A stretch of DNA of 64,000 bases from Hymenobacter sp. J193 (GTDB taxonomy: Bacteria > Bacteroidota > Bacteroidia > Cytophagales > Hymenobacteraceae), in assembly GCF_024700075.1 (NCBI RefSeq), contig NZ_JAJONE010000001.1:3128001-3192000 (forward strand). Direction: 5' to 3'. The notes below the pieces were generated by a model that did not search any database, was not told the DNA's origin, and saw only the letters and a list, made by a program, of their open reading frames with translations. The number at the start of each line of letters is the position of its first letter. Within the stretch, counting starts at the first letter, position 1. Shown here in pieces: positions 60,680-64,000 of the stretch. Both the position numbers and the translations under genes were made by a program.

Positions 60680-61387
60680 ATGAAACCAGGCGTACTCTTA
60701 ACCCTGCTGTTGATGTTCGTTTTGACGGTGACTGGCTACGCGCAGAAGTCACCCGTGGATGAAACAGACATGGCCATCAAAGGTATTCCGCGCAAGGGCC
60801 AGCGCGTAACCATCCAGCTCGACAGTAAGCGGGTGGAGGAATCCTGGTTCAAATGGATCAGCGAAAAAGTTGGCAAAGTGAAGGCCGATAAAGGCGTCTA
60901 CACCATGGATGGCGTCGTAGTAGAAGCCATTTCGAAGACGCCTATCCGCATCATCAGCAAAGTAGATGCAACGCCTACCGGTACCTCCGTATGGTGGTCT
61001 ATTGACCTGGGCAACGCTTACCTGAGCAAGGATGCTACCCCCGTACAGTGGAAAGCCGGCGAAAACTACCTGAAGGATTTTGCCCGCATGCTCTACCGCG
61101 AAGACCTGGCCCTGCAGGTAGCTGAAGCCGAAAAGGCCCTCGTAGCTTCGCAGAACAACCACGTGACGGTGATTCAGAAGGCCGATGCCATCAAAAAGGA
61201 CATCGAGAAAAACAAAGCCAAGAAGCTAGAAATTCAGCAGCAGCTGGTGCAGAACGCCACCGAGCTGCAGCAGTACAACAACCAGATCGACATGAATCTG
61301 AAAGAGCAGGAAGCTGCCCGCGCCGACATTGTGAACATGCGCGTGGCCCTCGAAGCTGTGAAGGAGCGCATGAACAAGATTGAGTAG
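60680..61387 (+). CDS. Secreted coiled-coil protein of unknown function
   Basis: A 235-residue exported protein: signal peptide MKPGVLLTLLLMFVLTVTGY up to AQ. Residues 30-150 form a compact domain (VTIQLDSKRVEESWFKWISE, VVVEAISKTPIRIISKVDAT, SVWWSIDLGNAYLSKDATPV). Residues 155-235 are a long coiled coil rich in Gln, Lys and Glu (NKAKKLEIQQQLVQNATELQ), likely for oligomerisation. I do not recognise the family; similar two-part proteins are common in Cytophagales. A strong terminator lies 20 bases past the stop. Confidence 0.75.
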   Translation: MKPGVLLTLLLMFVLTVTGYAQKSPVDETDMAIKGIPRKGQRVTIQLDSKRVEESWFKWISEKVGKVKADKGVYTMDGVVVEAISKTPIRIISKVDATPTGTSVWWSIDLGNAYLSKDATPVQWKAGENYLKDFARMLYREDLALQVAEAEKALVASQNNHVTVIQKADAIKKDIEKNKAKKLEIQQQLVQNATELQQYNNQIDMNLKEQEAARADIVNMRVALEAVKERMNKIE

Positions 61388-61407
61388 TTGCTACTTCTTC
61401 TGTCTGC

Positions 61408-61441
61408 AAAAAGCCCCGCTGGTACACCAGCGGGGCTTTTT
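61408..61441. terminator. Strong bidirectional terminator
   Basis: Fifteen-base exact arms (61408-61422 and 61427-61441), 4-base loop, A and T flanks. It separates the coiled-coil gene from the convergent pyrophosphatase-like lipoprotein gene (ends at 61466). Confidence 0.93.
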
Positions 61442-61465
61442 ATTTTGATAGGACTTTGCGGCAAG

Positions 61466-62065
61466 CTACCGGGCCTGCCGGATGGCCTGTTCCGCTGCCT
61501 GCTCATCTTTCCAGCTTACAATGCGGATTTCGCCGGGGCGGCCCTGGTGCTGGTACCACTGCCCGATGGTAGTCCGGATGCCGGAGTACTTATCCAATAA
61601 GCCCTGCCAAGTGGTAATGCCCGGCAGAATCTGCTGGCTGGGGCGCGCCGGCACCGTCAGGACGATCTGGCGCAGCTGGCCGGCATCGTCGAGCGTGAGC
61701 AGAGCCAGCGGCAGCACTTCCAGCACGGTGCCCGGCGGCTGGGTTTCGGCCAGCACCAGCGTGGGTAGTGGCCCGCCCGCTTCGCCGGCCTGGGTGCCGG
61801 GAATAAAACCCTGGTTGCCGGGGCAGGGCAGGTAGTCCACTACCTGGGCCAGACCTGCCCGCTGCACCGGCTCGAATTGACTGGTTTCCGAGTTGTAGGC
61901 CTGCAAGTGGTTGGTGCCGGCCGGTACTTCCACTACCATCTGCAGAAGCCGGCGCTCCGCTGAATATGTAGGCAGGGAAGTATAGTCAGTGCCGCAGCTG
62001 CTGGCCCCGCCCACGAGCAGCGCCAGCAGCGCGGAGGCTAGCCGATTATTGTGCCAGCTGTTCAT
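61466..62065 (-). CDS. Lipoprotein homologous to type I inorganic pyrophosphatase, catalytic residues lost
   Basis: A 199-residue exported protein with signal peptide and a lipobox-like GASSC (Cys24). From residue 43 it aligns along its length with soluble inorganic pyrophosphatase: MVVEVPAGTNHLQAYNSETS, PCPGNQGFIPGT, GGPLPTLVLAETQPPGTVLE, LLTLDDAGQLRQIVLTVPA and IRIVSWKDEQAAEQAI. The metal and phosphate ligands (E. coli numbering) are changed: K29 to Gln, E31 to Tyr, Y55 to Gln, D65/D67/D70 to Ala/Gly/Pro, D102 to Leu, K104 to Gln; only D97 may remain. So it should not hydrolyse pyrophosphate. Its start overlaps the end of the M1 peptidase gene by 20 bases, so the two are coupled. Confidence 0.82.
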   Translation of the reverse strand: MNSWHNNRLASALLALLVGGASSCGTDYTSLPTYSAERRLLQMVVEVPAGTNHLQAYNSETSQFEPVQRAGLAQVVDYLPCPGNQGFIPGTQAGEAGGPLPTLVLAETQPPGTVLEVLPLALLTLDDAGQLRQIVLTVPARPSQQILPGITTWQGLLDKYSGIRTTIGQWYQHQGRPGEIRIVSWKDEQAAEQAIRQAR

Positions 62066-64000
62066 CCAGAAGGCGGAAAGGGTTCAGCTTGTCGAGGCGA
62101 AACACAAAGCGCAGGTTGTCGGTGAAGTCTTTGCGGCTGCTGGGCAGCCCGTTGCTGTACTGCGAGCCGGCCACGGGCACGTAGAATTGAAAGACACCGC
62201 CGGGAATAATGGGGACAATCAGCCCTGCGTCGTAGAACAGGCGGCGCTGGCGGCCGTCTTCCAGCAGCACTTTGTGGCTGGTAGCGCCAAAGTCAGCAAA
62301 CACCTTGAGGCTGGTGACGGGCAGGTCGCCCTGTAGATTGAGCGTGCTCAGCCACTTAGAGCTGGTTACCGGCAGGTAGGCTTTGAAGGCGCCATCCCGG
62401 TCGTCGGTCTGGTGACGCTGGGCGGCCAGGACCGGTGAAATCTGCTGGCGGTCCAGGAAAGCGGTTTGGTAGCGGTAGTCGGGGCTGCCGCTTAAACCCA
62501 GCACGTACGCTTGCATGGGGTCGGTAGCGGCCACGTTCGAGAGAAAGCGCCCCCCAAACAGCCGGACCGATACGCTTTTGCGGGCATTGTAGAACCGCTG
62601 ATACGTGCCTGCAGCCCGCAGGAGGCGCGCTTCCGCCTGACTGATAACCAGGCCGGGCTTGGGCGTGAGTTGGTTGAATTCAACGTAGCCCGTCCACTTT
62701 TGCAGAGCATTGCCGCCGCGCACGTGGTACTCCACCGTCTGGATGCTGCTGGTCTGATCGAGGTCCTGCTGGTGGATGGAGGCCGTGGCCAGCTTGAGGG
62801 TGTGCTGGGGCCGGTCGTAGGCGGAGAAGGGCAGGTTGAAGGTGATGCTAGGCTCCACCTTGCGGTACCGCTCAAAGCGCTGCACTAGCACGCCCGTCAC
62901 AATGCGGCGGGCATATTTGTCGGGCAGCACGTTCACGTTCACATCAGCAATGCCGTTCAGCTCTTTCTGGTTGAAGCTGTACATGGGCATCAGCACGTAG
63001 CTCAAACGCTGCAGCACCAGCGGGCTGCTGTAGAACGCGGCCCCGAGCATAAACTTATCGGATGTGTTGGCCCCGATAACCGGCGTGAAGTTGACGACGG
63101 CCCGGTCCCAGCGCTGCACCGGCGCAAACAGGCCCTGCAGGCGGAACGGCTCCACGCGGCGGAAGCTGCCGCTGGTTTTCAGCCGGTCGTCGCGGCGGTT
63201 CAGCTCAGTTGTCACGTAGTTGGCATCCACTACCACTGCGCTTACGCCTTCGCGGCGGAAGTTGAGCTGGGCAGCTTCGTCTTCCTCCGTGATACCCAGC
63301 ACCGGCGACCAGAGCGTTTCCAGCACCTTGCCTTGAGCGTCGAGGGTAGAAACCGGCACGGCATACGGGGCGGGCGAGTCGTTGCGCACCAGCACCTTCA
63401 CGGTGTCAGAAACTTCCACGTCGTCAATCGTGGCATCGTAGCGCACGCGCTTGCCCAGCATATCCTGGAAAAACCAGCCCAACTTCTGACCGGTGCTTTC
63501 CTCGAAGGAAGCCTGCAGATCCTCGGGGTAGGGGTGGCGGAACTTCCACCGCTCGAAGTAGGCGTGCATGGCGGCGTCAAACTTTTCCTGCCCCAGGTAA
63601 TTTTCGAGGTAGTTGAACAGCGCCGCCGTTTTGCTGTACACGATAAACGGATAGTTCACCAGGCCATACTCGGCTGAGGCAACGCCGTGCACGGGCTGGT
63701 CGAGGCCGCGGGTGGCCTGGCTCTGGTACGTGGCCTGCTCCAGCGCATAAGCCGAAAGCCCATCCAGGTTGAACCTGGAGGCCAATGGCTTGATGCGAGT
63801 AATAACGCCCGTTTGCAGGGAGCCGGCCGAGTTGTTGATCAACGCTACCCGGTTGTCCACGTAGGAGTTCAGGCCTTCGTCCAGCCACGGATAGTCCCGC
63901 TCGTTGGAGCCCAGAATGCCGTAAAACCAGTTATGACCTACTTCGTGGGAAATGGCGCTGGGCTCAGTCACGGTTACCATAGGGTATTCCATGCCAGAGC
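62046..64000 (-). CDS. M1-family zinc aminopeptidase-like protein, 5' part beyond the window
   Basis: The last 651 or so residues of a large gluzincin; the frame is open to the right edge, so the true start is outside. The catalytic core is here: GMEYPM (substrate-binding), HEVGHNWFYGILGSN (HExxH), and, 18 residues after, the zinc Glu in WLDEGLNSYVDN. After about residue 200 there is a beta-rich segment (VEVSDTVKVLVRNDSPAPYA), then a roughly 400-residue C-terminal region rich in alternating strands (FMLGAAFYSSPLVLQRLSYV, DYRYQTAFLDRQQISPVLAA) that looks like an outer-membrane barrel or surface domain. This C-terminus is not part of ordinary M1 enzymes. Coupled by overlap with the pseudo-pyrophosphatase lipoprotein. 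Confidence 0.88.
   Translation of the reverse strand, partial: SGMEYPMVTVTEPSAISHEVGHNWFYGILGSNERDYPWLDEGLNSYVDNRVALINNSAGSLQTGVITRIKPLASRFNLDGLSAYALEQATYQSQATRGLDQPVHGVASAEYGLVNYPFIVYSKTAALFNYLENYLGQEKFDAAMHAYFERWKFRHPYPEDLQASFEESTGQKLGWFFQDMLGKRVRYDATIDDVEVSDTVKVLVRNDSPAPYAVPVSTLDAQGKVLETLWSPVLGITEEDEAAQLNFRREGVSAVVVDANYVTTELNRRDDRLKTSGSFRRVEPFRLQGLFAPVQRWDRAVVNFTPVIGANTSDKFMLGAAFYSSPLVLQRLSYVLMPMYSFNQKELNGIADVNVNVLPDKYARRIVTGVLVQRFERYRKVEPSITFNLPFSAYDRPQHTLKLATASIHQQDLDQTSSIQTVEYHVRGGNALQKWTGYVEFNQLTPKPGLVISQAEARLLRAAGTYQRFYNARKSVSVRLFGGRFLSNVAATDPMQAYVLGLSGSPDYRYQTAFLDRQQISPVLAAQRHQTDDRDGAFKAYLPVTSSKWLSTLNLQGDLPVTSLKVFADFGATSHKVLLEDGRQRRLFYDAGLIVPIIPGGVFQFYVPVAGSQYSNGLPSSRKDFTDNLRFVFRLDKLNPFRLLDEQLAQ

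Noticed and set aside
1-64000. tRNA, rRNA, CRISPR, prophage or integron features
   Set aside because: No cloverleaf-like segment ending in CCA context, rRNA core, regularly spaced direct repeats, integrase or capsid motifs were seen by eye; short RNAs could still be missed.

Overview
The window reads as chromosome of a high-G+C member of the Bacteroidota, most likely a Hymenobacter-like Cytophagales. The support is: a carboxypeptidase-regulatory-domain/TonB-receptor type outer-membrane protein, OmpA proteins with thrombospondin type-3 calcium repeats, DUF4252 and DUF4173 proteins, a Rho factor with a long disordered insertion, a bacteriophytochrome/heme oxygenase module, and TAnnTTTG-type -7 promoter elements instead of sigma70 boxes. 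No rRNA, tRNA, CRISPR array, transposase or prophage gene was recognised. The assignment to genus is inference.

Layout. 1-6.4 kb: two LysM cell-wall proteins (one an MltD-like lytic transglycosylase) and a large outer-membrane receptor. 6.5-9.3 kb: O-methyltransferase, a solitary SRA-HNH modification-dependent endonuclease and an M16 peptidase, followed by a striking 191-bp element bounded by 50-bp perfect inverted repeats. 9.7-12.1 kb: a GT9 glycosyltransferase and a divergent aminopeptidase P. 12.4-15.7 kb: tandem OmpA/TSP3 paralogues, each with its own terminator. 16-19.2 kb: a multi-PAS/GAF histidine kinase. 19.6-27 kb: a stress cluster (two ferritin-like proteins, one interrupted by an in-frame TAA; bifunctional trehalose-phosphate synthase/phosphatase; cyanophycinase; two DUF421 membrane proteins with zinc ribbons) whose intergenic regions share an AAATACGG/CCGTATTT motif. 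27-36.5 kb: GNAT acetyltransferase, HelD-type helicase, secreted proteins, EVE protein, a PolX whose polymerase catalytic aspartates appear to be lost, and a second GT9 enzyme. 36.6-41.8 kb: OsmC protein, then a tight light-sensing operon (heme oxygenase, bacteriophytochrome kinase, receiver, receiver-kinase). 41.8-45.7 kb: serS (frameshifted) and rho. 45.7-49.8 kb: transglutaminase-like protein, DsbA-family protein, lipoprotein, and frameshifted UbiA and methyltransferase genes. 50-54.6 kb: a membrane-protein cluster built around a winged-helix regulator with two matching 17-bp operators, containing an AT-rich foreign ORF and a duplicated two-gene cassette of tiny membrane proteins. 54.7-64 kb: class A PBP, a conserved-looking hypothetical, a TIGR01777 epimerase, folE-queD, a secreted coiled-coil protein, a lipoprotein pseudo-pyrophosphatase, and an M1 metallopeptidase running off the right edge.

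Four genes are interrupted (ferritin-like nonsense codon, serS, UbiA, methyltransferase). Two of the four breaks are at six-base G/C homopolymers and one is in an essential gene, so sequencing error is a serious explanation for at least some of them.

The best candidates for something undescribed are the regulator/operator-controlled small membrane protein cluster (50-54.6 kb), the pseudo-pyrophosphatase lipoprotein paired with an M1 peptidase, the apparently polymerase-dead PolX, and the 50-bp inverted-repeat element.
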